From: Micromonospora okii
Lineage (GTDB): Bacteria; Actinomycetota; Actinomycetes; Mycobacteriales; Micromonosporaceae
NCBI RefSeq assembly: GCF_020884795.1
Contig: NZ_BBZF01000019.1
Span: 155,890-219,889 of the forward strand
Direction: 5' to 3'
Length of the DNA stretch: 64,000 nucleotides
Shown here: in pieces, positions 34,477-42,038 of the stretch
How positions within the stretch are numbered: the first letter of the stretch is position 1
Layout: each line of letters opens with the position of its first letter
Notes under the pieces: generated by a model
What the model saw: the letters and a program-made list of their open reading frames with translations, nothing else
Databases searched by the model: none
What the model was told of the DNA's origin: nothing
Made by a program: the position numbers and the translations under genes

Positions 34477-35457
34477 TCTACGGTCACAGCGAGACCGAGA
34501 AGATCGTCGGCGCGGCGCTGCGGGGCCGGCGTGACGACGTCGTGCTCGCCACCAAGTTCAGCGGCGCGATGGGCGGGGACCCGAACCGTCGTGGCAACTC
34601 CCGACGCTGGATCGTCACCGCCGTCGAGGACTCGCTGCGCCGGCTGCGGGTCGACCACATCGACCTGTACCAGATCCACCATCCCGATCCGGGCACGGAC
34701 ATCGAGGAGACCCTGGCCGCGCTGACCGACCTGCTGCGCAGCGGCAAGGTCCGGGCGATCGGCTCCTCGAACTTCCCGGCCCCGGAGATCGTGGAGGCCC
34801 AGTGGGTCGCCGAGCGGCGGGGCCTGGCCCGGCTGCGCACCGAGCAGTCGACGTACTCGATCCTCAACCGGGCGGTCGAACGTGAGGTGCTGCCGGTCTG
34901 CGAGCGGTACGGCATCGGCACCCTGGTGTACAGCCCGCTGGCCGGGGGAATGCTCGCCGGCCGCTACCGCAAGGGCCGGCGACCCGACAGCGGCCGGATG
35001 AAGTGGGTGCCCCGGTACCTCACCGACGAACGGGCGCTGGATCTCGTCGAGCGGATCATCGCCCTGGCCGGGGAGGCGGGAATGCCGGTCGCGCACCTGG
35101 CGCTGGCGTTCGCGATCTCCCACCCCGGCGTCACCTCGGCGATCATCGGTCCCCGCACGATGGAGCAGTTGGAGGACCTGCTCGAGGCCACGGACGTGGT
35201 CCTCGACGACGACCTGCTCGACCGCATCGACGCCCTCGCCCCACCGGGCACCGACGTCGCGGCGCTCGACATCGCCTACCAGCCACCGGCGCTGCGGGTT
35301 CCCGCCCTGCGCAGGCGGCCCGCCCGGGAGCGCGCCGCCGCCTGATGCGGCGTCACCTGCGGGAAAGGGTCCGGGCGGCCGCGCACGCGACCGCCCGGAC
35401 GACCCGCGTGGGCGCGCCTCACCGCCGATCACCGGCCGGCCTGAGAGCCTTTCTCAC

Positions 35458-36456
35458 ATGTCCCATCCCGGCTTCCCCGTGCTGTCCCGCCCCGCCGCCG
35501 CCCCGGCCCTGCCCGGCGGGCCGGTCGACTTCACCGAGGCGTGGCTGCGCAACCGGCGGCTGTCGGAGCACACCCGCGACGCGTACCGGCGGGACGTCGC
35601 CGGCTGGCTCACCTGGTGCGCGGCCCGGGACCTGGACCCGCTGCGGGCCAGCTTCCTCGACGTCAACGCCTACGCCCGGGAGCTGGAGACCACCCTGGCC
35701 GCGCAGAGCGGCCGGCCGCTGACCCCGGCCACCGTGGCGCGCCGGCTGTCGGCGCTGTCGAGCTGGTACGACTTCCTGGTCAAGCTGCGGGCGGTCGAGG
35801 GCAACCCGGTCTCCGGCGCGGACCGCCCCCGCATCGACCGGGACCACTCCGCCACGGTCGGGCTGACCCCCGACGAGGTCGACGCGCTGCTCGCCGCCGC
35901 CGAGGCGGACACCGGGCCGACCGCCGCCCGCAACCGGGCCGCCCTCGCGCTGCTGGCCGACCTGGGGCTGCGCGTCGGCGAGCTGATCTCGCTGGACCTG
36001 ACCGACCTGGGCGCGGAGCGGGGGCACCGCAGCGTCCGGTTCGTCGGCAAGGGCGGCAAGGTCCGCCGCCGGGCGCTGACCCCGGGCACCGCGTACGCGG
36101 TGGACGCCTACCTGGCCGAGCGGGCCGCCGCGCAGGGGGTGAGCGTGCCCGAGCTGACCGGGCCGCTGCTGGTGACCGCCACCGGCGGTCGGCTGGACCG
36201 GCACTCGGTGTTCCGGATGGTCCGCCGCCTGGCCCGCGCCGCCGGCATCCCGGCGTGGGCGAAGCTGTCGCCGCACTCGCTGCGGCACGCGTTCGCCACC
36301 ACGGCCCGCTCGGAGGGGGTGCCGCTGGAGGACGTGCAGGACGCGATGGGGCACTCGGACCCGCGCACCACCCGCCGCTACGACCGGGACCGGCACAACC
36401 TCGACCGCGACCCCGCGTACGTGATCTGGGCGGCCCGGGCCCGGCGGCGCACCTGA
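35458..36456 (+). CDS. tyrosine recombinase (XerC/D-like integrase)
   Basis: The 332-aa site-specific recombinase has an N-terminal SAM-like core-binding domain (residues about 22-125) and a catalytic domain with Arg in LGLRVGELISL, HSLRH, the AMGHSDPRTT His and the nucleophile Tyr in RRYDR. It lies 112 nt downstream of the split aldo/keto reductase gene and just left of the Tn3-family element. It could be a Xer-like chromosomal recombinase or a leftover integrase. I see no attachment site next to it. Confidence 0.9.
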   Translation: MSHPGFPVLSRPAAAPALPGGPVDFTEAWLRNRRLSEHTRDAYRRDVAGWLTWCAARDLDPLRASFLDVNAYARELETTLAAQSGRPLTPATVARRLSALSSWYDFLVKLRAVEGNPVSGADRPRIDRDHSATVGLTPDEVDALLAAAEADTGPTAARNRAALALLADLGLRVGELISLDLTDLGAERGHRSVRFVGKGGKVRRRALTPGTAYAVDAYLAERAAAQGVSVPELTGPLLVTATGGRLDRHSVFRMVRRLARAAGIPAWAKLSPHSLRHAFATTARSEGVPLEDVQDAMGHSDPRTTRRYDRDRHNLDRDPAYVIWAARARRRT

Positions 36457-36589
36457 GGCCCCGCCGCCGGTAGCCGGGGCGGCCGAGGTCACCGCTCGCC
36501 GGGGCGGTGCCCGCCCCCCGGCCGGGCGGACGGAAGGCCGACCGGGCGTCGGGTCCGGCCGCGATCGGGTCGCCGGTGGCCTACCGTCG

Positions 36590-37054
36590 GTGGTGATGGG
36601 CGGGGAGCAGGGGTGGCGCCGACCGGCGCGGCGCCGTCGGCCGGTGCGCGCCGGTGCGCTGGCCGCCGGCCTCGGCCTGGGCACCTGCCTGGTCGGAGTG
36701 GCCGGCCTGGCGGTGTGGAACGCCCAGGTGGTGGTGCAGGCCGACGGTCCGGTCCGCCAGACCGCGGACGGGTTCCTCCGCGACGTCGCGGCGGGCGACA
36801 CCGACCGGGCGTACGAGCGGCTGTGCGGGCAGGCGCGCGACCGGTGGAGCCAGGCCGGGTTCGGCAGTTGGGTGCGGACCCCGCCGCAGGTGCGCGGTCA
36901 CGAGATCGTCGACGTGTCGGTGGCGACCCGGTCCGGCCGGCCGCGCGGCGTCGTGCGCGTGCGGTTGCACCGCGACGGCGGCGGCGCAGAGGAACGCGAG
37001 TTGCCGGTGGTGCAGGAGGACGGCACGTGGCGGGTCTGCGGGGACCCCTTCTGA
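36590..37054 (+). CDS. membrane-anchored small protein (DUF4878-like)
   Basis: The 154-aa protein has a basic N-terminus, one membrane anchor (residues about 24-45, LAAGLGLGTCLVGVAGLAVW) and an extracytoplasmic domain with QTADGFLRDVAAGDTDRAYERLCGQ, resembling the NTF2-like DUF4878 type. GTG 36590 and ATG 36596 are both plausible. Before the transposon arrived it was the neighbour of tdk on the opposite strand. Function unknown. Confidence 0.75.
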   Translation: MVMGGEQGWRRPARRRRPVRAGALAAGLGLGTCLVGVAGLAVWNAQVVVQADGPVRQTADGFLRDVAAGDTDRAYERLCGQARDRWSQAGFGSWVRTPPQVRGHEIVDVSVATRSGRPRGVVRVRLHRDGGGAEERELPVVQEDGTWRVCGDPF

Positions 37055-37105
37055 GGGGGATCGCCCTCGACGCCGACGTCGTCCGGCCCGCGCGGGGGCC
37101 CGTCA

Positions 37106-37143
37106 GGCCCGCCCGTAGTTTCCAGACCAAAAACAACGGCAAG
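37106..37143 (+). repeat. left terminal inverted repeat of the Tn3-family element
   Basis: It is 38 bp beginning GGCCCGCCCGTAG and ending CGGCAAG. It matches the right end in inverted orientation with one mismatch at the fourth base from the inner end. Confidence 0.95.
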
Positions 37144-37243
37144 CAGTTGATCTAGGCTCTCACCTGCGGTCGCTTCCTCAAGCTGGAGTCCAGGGCAGCC
37201 GTTCCGGCTGTTTTATCTTGATCCCGGTAAGTGGGACGCGTGG

Positions 37244-38266
37244 TCAGCGCCGGTGCCGACGGTGGTGCTCGTCGTTCTCGGCGGTGATGCGAGCGGAGGT
37301 TTCCTCGCCGAGCCGGACGTAGATGCCGAGGGTGGCCAGGTGCCGGTGGCGGGACTTGGCCTGGAGCTCGGCGGCGCTGCGGCCCTTGGCCGCGAGGTGG
37401 GTCAGCCCGGAGTGGCGCAGCTGGTGGAGCGTGTACCCGGTTCCGTGCGGGTCGTGGAGCTGGGACGCCTGCTTGAACAGGTACTCGGCGCGCGGGTAGG
37501 ACAGCCGGCCCCGGCCGGTCTCCGGGCAGATGTCGCCCAGGGCCGGCGCGCGGTGCCCGGCTGACGCGGCGCGTCGGTCGGCGAGGAACACCGGCCCGAC
37601 GCTGCGGCCGACCAGCAGCCGGGGCAGCAGGCGGGCGGTTGCACGTAGGCGCGGTCGCCGCCCTTCTCGGTGACCAGGGCGCGGCGGAACTCCATGTCGA
37701 GGTCGGGCACGTCGAGGCCGAGGATCTCCTCGGCCCGGGCGCAGGTCTCGTAGAGCATCCGCCAGAGCACCCGCTCGCGCAGCGGGTTGCGGTTGTCGGT
37801 GAACAGCCGTTCCAGCCGGGCGCGGGGGATGGCTTTGTCCCGGGTCCGGGTGACCTTGCGGCGTTCCAGGCGTCGGCCGGGGTCGGTGGTCAGCCAGTCC
37901 TGGCGGCGGCAGTAGGCGGTGAACGAGGTCAGCGCGGACAGGTGTTTGTTCCAGGTGTTCGCGGCGCGGAGTCCCAGCGGGCCATCGTCTGCTCGTAGAT
38001 CTCCGGGGTGAGCGCGGCGACAACTCGGCGTGCTCGCGGATGTATTTGCCGACCTTCCAGGCACTGCGGTCGGACTCGTATTGCTGGGATCCCCCGACCT
38101 CGCCATAGGTTCCGCGCGGGTCGCCGGAGTCGGTGTGCACACGATCGCGGCGAGAGATCACCACGGCGACGCGGCCGGCGGCCCGGCGCAGGTATCCCCA
38201 CCGAGCACTTCCATCGCGGCGGGCGTGACGGCCAGCGCGCGCCCGCGCCAGTCGACTCATTTCCAT
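37244..38266 (-). pseudogene. frameshifted tyrosine recombinase (Tn3-type resolution integrase)
   Basis: Recombinase sequence is spread over three reading frames on the minus strand. The middle part (about 37640-37970) reads NTWNKHLSALTSFTAYCRRQDWL and contains the catalytic Arg in CARAEEILGLDV. The C-terminal part (37244-37640) carries HQLRHSGLTHLAAKG, RHRHLATLGIYVRLG with the His and Tyr. A short N-terminal piece, SDRSAWKVGKYIREHAEL, is in a third register. Apparent frameshifts lie near 37640, 37970 and 38030. Some Tn3 subgroups (such as Tn4430 and Tn4651) use tyrosine recombinases to resolve cointegrates, so this is probably the element's former resolvase. Confidence 0.85.
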
Positions 38267-38287
38267 ACACTATGAATATAAGTTTGC

Positions 38288-38300
38288 TATGCTTCGAGCG
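38288..38300 (+). promoter_or_regulatory. leaderless promoter of marR
   Basis: TATGCT at 38288-38293 is a good -10 and lies only six bases before the GTG start at 38300, so transcription would begin at or beside the start codon. No good -35 is seen. The surrounding 38261-38293 is AT-rich, where a MarR dyad would be expected. Confidence 0.5.
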
Positions 38301-38758
38301 TGAGTCGTCAAGACACCGCTCCTGGCGCGTCCGCCGCCATCGGGGCAGCCCTCTACGGCCTGGCCACCAGGGCCGCGAGACGCCTGCCCCGGGACATGAG
38401 CCTGACGTCCGCCGCTACTCTGGCCACCCTGGACCGGACCGGACCGCGGCGCATCACCGATCTGGCCGCGGTCGAGGGCGTCACCCAGCCCGCGATGACC
38501 GCCCTGGTCCGGGTGCTGGAGGAGTCCGGCCTGGTCGAGCGGCGGGGCGACGCGTCCGACAAGCGGGTGACGCTGGTGTGCCTGACCGAGGCCGGCGCCT
38601 CCTATGTCCGGACGCGGCGCCAGGCGGGCGTCCACGCGTTCGAGCGGTTGATCGGCGAGCTCACCGGCGACGAGGTCGAGGCGCTGGTGGCGGCCCTTCC
38701 GGCGCTGAAGCATCTGGCAGAGCTCGAAAGCCAGGACCGCGAAGGGCCGAAGCAGTGA
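38300..38758 (+). CDS. MarR family regulator
   Basis: The 152-aa winged-helix regulator has the MarR recognition region (DLAAVEGVTQPAMTALVRVLEESGLVERRGDASDKRVTLVCLTEAG, residues about 53-98). Its stop overlaps the GTG of the MFS gene. It is transposon cargo and probably represses the efflux gene with it. A leaderless transcript is suggested by the TATGCT just before the GTG. Confidence 0.92.
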   Translation: MSRQDTAPGASAAIGAALYGLATRAARRLPRDMSLTSAATLATLDRTGPRRITDLAAVEGVTQPAMTALVRVLEESGLVERRGDASDKRVTLVCLTEAGASYVRTRRQAGVHAFERLIGELTGDEVEALVAALPALKHLAELESQDREGPKQ

Positions 38759-40188
38759 CCGGACAGCCGGTCGGCGGGGTCGCGGTGAAGGCGTTCCCGG
38801 TGGCGCGTTCCGAGGCGCGGCTGCTGGTCCCCGCCCTGATGTTCATCGCTTTGGTCGTGGCGGCGGTCGCCAGCCTCGGGACGCCGCTCATCACCAGCGT
38901 GGCGACCTCGTTCCACGTCTCGCTCGGCAGCGCGCAGTGGACGCTGACCATCGCGCTGCTCAGCGGCGCCGTCGCCACGCCGGTCCTGGGCCGACTCGGA
39001 GCCGGCCCGCACCGGCGGGCCACGATCCTCGCCACGCTGGCGGTCGTCGTCGCCGGCAGCGCGCTCACCGTGCTGCCGCTGCCGTTCGCGTGGCTGCTGG
39101 CCGGCAGGGCGGCCCAGGGCGTCGGGCTCGGGCTGACGGCGCTGATGATGGGCGTGGCCCGAGACCACCTCCCCGAAGAGCGCAGCGCGGCCGTGATCGC
39201 CCTGATCTCGGTGGTCTCGATCATCGGGGCCGGCGTCGGCTACCCGCTGGCCGCACTGCTCGCCGAGTTCGGAGGGGTACGGGCCGCCTACGGCCTCGGC
39301 CTGGTCGTCACCGCCGCCGCCCTCCTGACCGCGTGGCGCTCCATGCCCGAAGCCCCCGAAGGCCGCTCCGCCCACGTGGACGTGGCAGGCGCGGTCGTCC
39401 TGGCCGCTGCGCTGCTCCTGGTGCTGTTCCTCGCCGGCGAACGGAATCTGTGGAGCCGGCACCTCGCCGTGGCGGCGGTCCTCGCCGTCGTCGCGGTGGT
39501 GCTGCTCTGCGTCTGGGCCGTCATCGAGCTGCGCAGCACGACGCCCCTGGTCGATGTGCGGGCGGTGCGGCACCCGGCGGTCGCCGGGGCGAACCTCGCC
39601 ATGTTCGTCGGCGGGATCGGCATGTACCTCCTGCTCACGCTCATCACCCGGTACGCGCAGACGCCGCACGGCGCCGGCTACGGCTTCGGGCTGACGACCT
39701 TCGTCGCCGGGCTGGTCCTCATCCCGTTCTCGGTGCTGGGGTTCGTCGCCGGCAAGCTCACGCCGCGGGTCCGGACGCGGATCGCCGACCCCCTGCTCCT
39801 GGCCGGCAGCGCCGTCGTGGTCGGCGGCGGGTTCGCCCTGTTCGCGGCGGCCCGGTCGGACCTTGCCGAACTGTTCACGGCGATGGGCGTGCTCGGCTTC
39901 GGCGTCGGCGGCTTCTCGGCCGCGATGCCCGGCGTCATCCTGGCCGTCACCCCCAAGAGCGAGACGTCGAGCGCCATGAGCTTCAACTACGTCATCCGCA
40001 GCGTCGGGTACTCCCTGGGCAGCGCCATCGGCGGCCTGATCCTCGCCGCGGGCACCGGCCCCGGCCACCTCTTCCCCGACGACAGCGCCTACACCACCGC
40101 GGCGCTGGTCGGCATCGGCGCCATGGCGATCACGACGCTGACAAGCCTTGCTCTCGCCCGCCGACGCTCGTCCGAGACCAACCCGTAA
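38755..40188 (+). CDS. MFS drug-efflux transporter (DHA2-like)
   Basis: The 477-aa protein has about 14 membrane segments and a DHA2 (EmrB/QacA) look: SSQWTL-type motif as GSAQWTLTIALL, LAGRAAQGVGLGL, and ISVVSIIGAGVGYPLAALLAEFGGVRAAY (motif C antiporter GxxxGPxxGG-like). The GTG start overlaps the marR stop, so the two are coupled. With the regulator it makes a compact efflux cassette carried by the transposon. Substrates, perhaps an antibiotic or dye, are unknown. Confidence 0.9.
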   Translation: MTGQPVGGVAVKAFPVARSEARLLVPALMFIALVVAAVASLGTPLITSVATSFHVSLGSAQWTLTIALLSGAVATPVLGRLGAGPHRRATILATLAVVVAGSALTVLPLPFAWLLAGRAAQGVGLGLTALMMGVARDHLPEERSAAVIALISVVSIIGAGVGYPLAALLAEFGGVRAAYGLGLVVTAAALLTAWRSMPEAPEGRSAHVDVAGAVVLAAALLLVLFLAGERNLWSRHLAVAAVLAVVAVVLLCVWAVIELRSTTPLVDVRAVRHPAVAGANLAMFVGGIGMYLLLTLITRYAQTPHGAGYGFGLTTFVAGLVLIPFSVLGFVAGKLTPRVRTRIADPLLLAGSAVVVGGGFALFAAARSDLAELFTAMGVLGFGVGGFSAAMPGVILAVTPKSETSSAMSFNYVIRSVGYSLGSAIGGLILAAGTGPGHLFPDDSAYTTAALVGIGAMAITTLTSLALARRRSSETNP

Positions 40189-40221
40189 GTCAGATGCACT
40201 CATCCCAACACTGGAGGTTCC

Positions 40222-40515
40222 ATGCCCAAGGGCTACTGGGTCAGCGTCTACCGCACCATTTCAGACCCTGAGAAGCTGGCTGCTTACAACAAGCTGGCCG
40301 GTCCGCCCGTCAAGGCCGGGGGCGGTCGGACCCTCGTCCGTGGCGGTCGGGTCGTGGCGCATGACGCCGGAATCGCCGAGCGTACCGTCCTGGTCGAGTT
40401 CGACAGCTTCGAGCAGGCCGTCGCGGCGCACGAGAGTGCGGCCTACCGCGAGGCGCTGGTCGCCCTCTCCGACGGCGTCGAGCGCGACTTCCGCATCGTC
40501 GAAGGCATCGACTGA
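40222..40515 (+). CDS. DUF1330 family protein
   Basis: The 97-aa protein matches DUF1330 (ferredoxin-like dimeric alpha-beta barrel): MPKGYWVSVYRTISDPEKLAAYNKL at the start and LVEFDSFEQAVAAHESAAYREAL in the middle. Relatives include uncharacterised quinone- or antibiotic-related monooxygenase-like folds. It is the third cargo gene, 33 nt after the MFS gene, after an ACTGGAGG ribosome site. Confidence 0.92.
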   Translation: MPKGYWVSVYRTISDPEKLAAYNKLAGPPVKAGGGRTLVRGGRVVAHDAGIAERTVLVEFDSFEQAVAAHESAAYREALVALSDGVERDFRIVEGID

Positions 40516-40604
40516 CCGAGGTCCAGTCGGATCTTCACTGAAGGACTCTGTCGGGAATCTTGAGGACGGGCAGTTAACGATCGTGACGTTGCGTCAGGCT
40601 CGTA

Positions 40605-40625
40605 GGAACATGATGCCCATGTTCC
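40605..40625. promoter_or_regulatory. dyad resembling a tyrosine-recombinase core site
   Basis: GGAACATG, five bases (ATGCC), CATGTTCC form a perfect 8-bp-arm dyad. Two short inverted arms around a 5-6 bp centre are typical of tyrosine recombinase crossover cores. It lies between the cargo and tnpA, where a resolution site is expected. Confidence 0.5.
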
Positions 40626-40667
40626 CGGGGAGCCCGATATGTCCTTCCAGCCCCTGCGCGCCATCAC

Positions 40668-40710
40668 GTTCGAGCAGCCGTAGGGCTTGAGCCACCACGG
40701 CTGCTCGAAC
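40668..40710. terminator. 14-bp perfect stem-loop beside tnpA
   Basis: Arms 40668-40681 and 40697-40710 are perfectly complementary, with a 15-nt loop that can itself form GGCT/AGCC. It lies 13 nt from the tnpA stop, so it could be its terminator, or an accessory part of the resolution site together with the dyad at 40605. It has no U-tract. Confidence 0.55.
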
Positions 40711-40722
40711 ATCGAAAACCAG

Positions 40723-41931
40723 TCAGCCGATCGCCGGGGCGACTTCGGCCAGCCGCAGCGGCCGGTAGCCGTCGGTGTCGAGCTGGGCGAGCTCGCCGTC
40801 GATGTCGACCGAGTGGGTGCCGTAGAAGTGCACGTTCTCGTGGTGGGTCGGCCAGATGTGCGCCAGGACCTCGTCGTCGACCTGGCGTCCGGTGCGGCGC
40901 AGGGCGGCTACGCCGAGGCCGTGGTACTCGGTGGACCAGCAGACGATCGCGTTGGTCGCCAAGGTCAGGCACCACATCTGCTTGGTCTGCTGCTCATGGT
41001 GCCGGCGCCGCAGAGCTCCCTCGCCGGCGTAGGCGAGGCTACGGCGCAGGGCGTGCAGGTTCTCGCCTTTGTTCAGCTGCCGGGCGGTGCGCCGCCGGTA
41101 CGTCTCGTCAGCCAGGTAACGGGCCGCGTAGACCGTACGGCGCAGCGCCCCGTACTCCTTGATCGCGCTGGTCAGCGCGTTCTGCTGCCGCTTCGAGGAG
41201 CACAGCTTCCCGACGACCAGCGCCGCGGTCGCGTGGCCGCCCTGCACTGAGGCGGCAACGCGCAGCAGGTCGTCCCACGTGCTCGTGATCAGGTCTGTGT
41301 TCAAGCGCCGGGTCAGCAGGCCGCCGGCCCGCGGGTAGCGGTCGAGGAAGTCAGCCTTCGGCCCGCTCCGATAAAGGGTGATCTTTCCGAGGTCGCGGAT
41401 CCGCGGCGAGAGCTGCTTGCCGACCAGGTCGAACAGGGCGAAGTTCGCCAGGGTCGCGCCGTGGGTGTCGGTGACGTGCTCGAAGGTCGGCAGGTCGGTC
41501 TCGTTGCCCAGCAGCCCGTCGAGCACGTAGTGCGACTCGGGCGCGGTCGCGACGATGACCTTCGTGTCGAAGGTCGAGTGCTGGTCGGAGACGTGGGTGT
41601 AGGTGGAGACGCCCTGACCGCGGGCGAAGTACCGCGACAGGTGCCGGGCGGTGATGGACTTGCCCTTGACCGGGAACCGCTGCCCGTCCGACGACGAAAG
41701 GGTGCCCGAGCCGAACGCCCGGGTCAGCGGGAGCCGGTGGTGGTAGTTGACCACCGCGGCGTTGGCCGCCTCCAGGGTCTCCGGCCGGAAGTACCACTCA
41801 GCGGTCCAGGCACCGGTCAACGTGAAGTACCGGATCAACTCCGCCCGGTTGACCTCCGGGAAGCCCCGAAGCCGCGCCAGTTCCTCCGCCGAGAACACGT
41901 CCTGAGTCGCCACGAACCACCGCCTGAGCAT
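40723..41931 (-). CDS. tnpA: Tn3-family transposase with large internal in-frame deletion
   Basis: The frame encodes 402 aa where about 1,000 are usual. Residues 1-39 look like the genuine TnpA N-terminus (DUF4158: VFSAEELARLRGFPEVNRAELIRYFTLT). From residue 40 the sequence is the C-terminal catalytic domain (AEWYFRPETL, VVNYHHRLPL). The catalytic acids remain: Asp in SSSDGQRFPV, Asp in HVTDTHG and Glu in NKGENLHALR. The C-terminus is intact. About 600 residues of DNA-binding and linker sequence are missing at a junction near 41814. The protein probably cannot transpose the element alone and might act as a dominant-negative. Confidence 0.88.
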   Translation of the reverse strand: MLRRWFVATQDVFSAEELARLRGFPEVNRAELIRYFTLTGAWTAEWYFRPETLEAANAAVVNYHHRLPLTRAFGSGTLSSSDGQRFPVKGKSITARHLSRYFARGQGVSTYTHVSDQHSTFDTKVIVATAPESHYVLDGLLGNETDLPTFEHVTDTHGATLANFALFDLVGKQLSPRIRDLGKITLYRSGPKADFLDRYPRAGGLLTRRLNTDLITSTWDDLLRVAASVQGGHATAALVVGKLCSSKRQQNALTSAIKEYGALRRTVYAARYLADETYRRRTARQLNKGENLHALRRSLAYAGEGALRRRHHEQQTKQMWCLTLATNAIVCWSTEYHGLGVAALRRTGRQVDDEVLAHIWPTHHENVHFYGTHSVDIDGELAQLDTDGYRPLRLAEVAPAIG

Positions 41932-41998
41932 CGATCGTCACGTCACCAAACAGGACGGGACGCTAGGGCTCAGGGCAGACCTTGATCAATCCTCAGTT

Positions 41999-42036
41999 CT
42001 TACCGTTGTTTTTGGTCTGGAAACTACGGGCGGGCC
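41999..42036 (-). repeat. right terminal inverted repeat of the Tn3-family element
   Basis: Read inwards on the minus strand it is 38 bp, begins GGCCCGCCCGTAG and ends CGGTAAG, the canonical Tn3-type inner end. The tnpA start is 67 nt inside it. Confidence 0.95.
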
Positions 42037-42038
42037 CG

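Larger units (their letters stand above)
33168..35345 (+). pseudogene. aldo/keto reductase gene split by the IS30-family element
   Basis: The gene begins at TTG 33168, runs 53 codons, and is interrupted after the first base of codon 54. It resumes at 34479. Removing the 1,149-bp element and one TCT duplication restores a 341-aa aldo/keto reductase. The NADPH-dependent family's catalytic tetrad would be Asp and Tyr in TADVYGHSE, Lys in LATKF and His in YQIHHPD. The insertion lies exactly in the catalytic tyrosine codon. The 3' part has no start of its own and the enzyme is almost certainly inactive. The N-terminal end is 2 nt from the VOC gene stop. Confidence 0.92.
37106..42036. mobile_element. 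Tn3-family transposon, 4,931 bp, with MarR-MFS cargo
   Basis: The ends are 38-bp inverted repeats (37106-37143 and 41999-42036) identical at 37 of 38 positions and finishing in the Tn3-type TAAG (CAAG on the left). With the 5-bp CGTCA duplication this delimits the element precisely. Inside, left to right: a frameshifted tyrosine recombinase, marR, an MFS efflux gene, a DUF1330 gene, a dyad-rich recombination-like region and an internally deleted tnpA. Both resolution and transposition genes are damaged, so mobility now would need trans-acting transposase. Boundaries are direct observation; immobility is inference. Confidence 0.93.

Noticed and set aside
35340..35460. Crossover site in front of the recombinase at 35458
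   Set aside because: Only a weak TGAGA...TCTCA dyad is present, far poorer than those at 40605 or 54674.
40723..41931. Simple 5' truncation of tnpA by the right end of the element
   Set aside because: The first 39 residues are themselves TnpA N-terminal sequence and the gene starts at the normal distance from the inverted repeat, so internal deletion explains it better.
37106..42036. The 34-38 bp inverted copies as chance or shared terminators
   Set aside because: They end in the Tn3-type TAAG, are 38 bp long and are flanked by a 5-bp duplication, which makes transposon ends the clear explanation.
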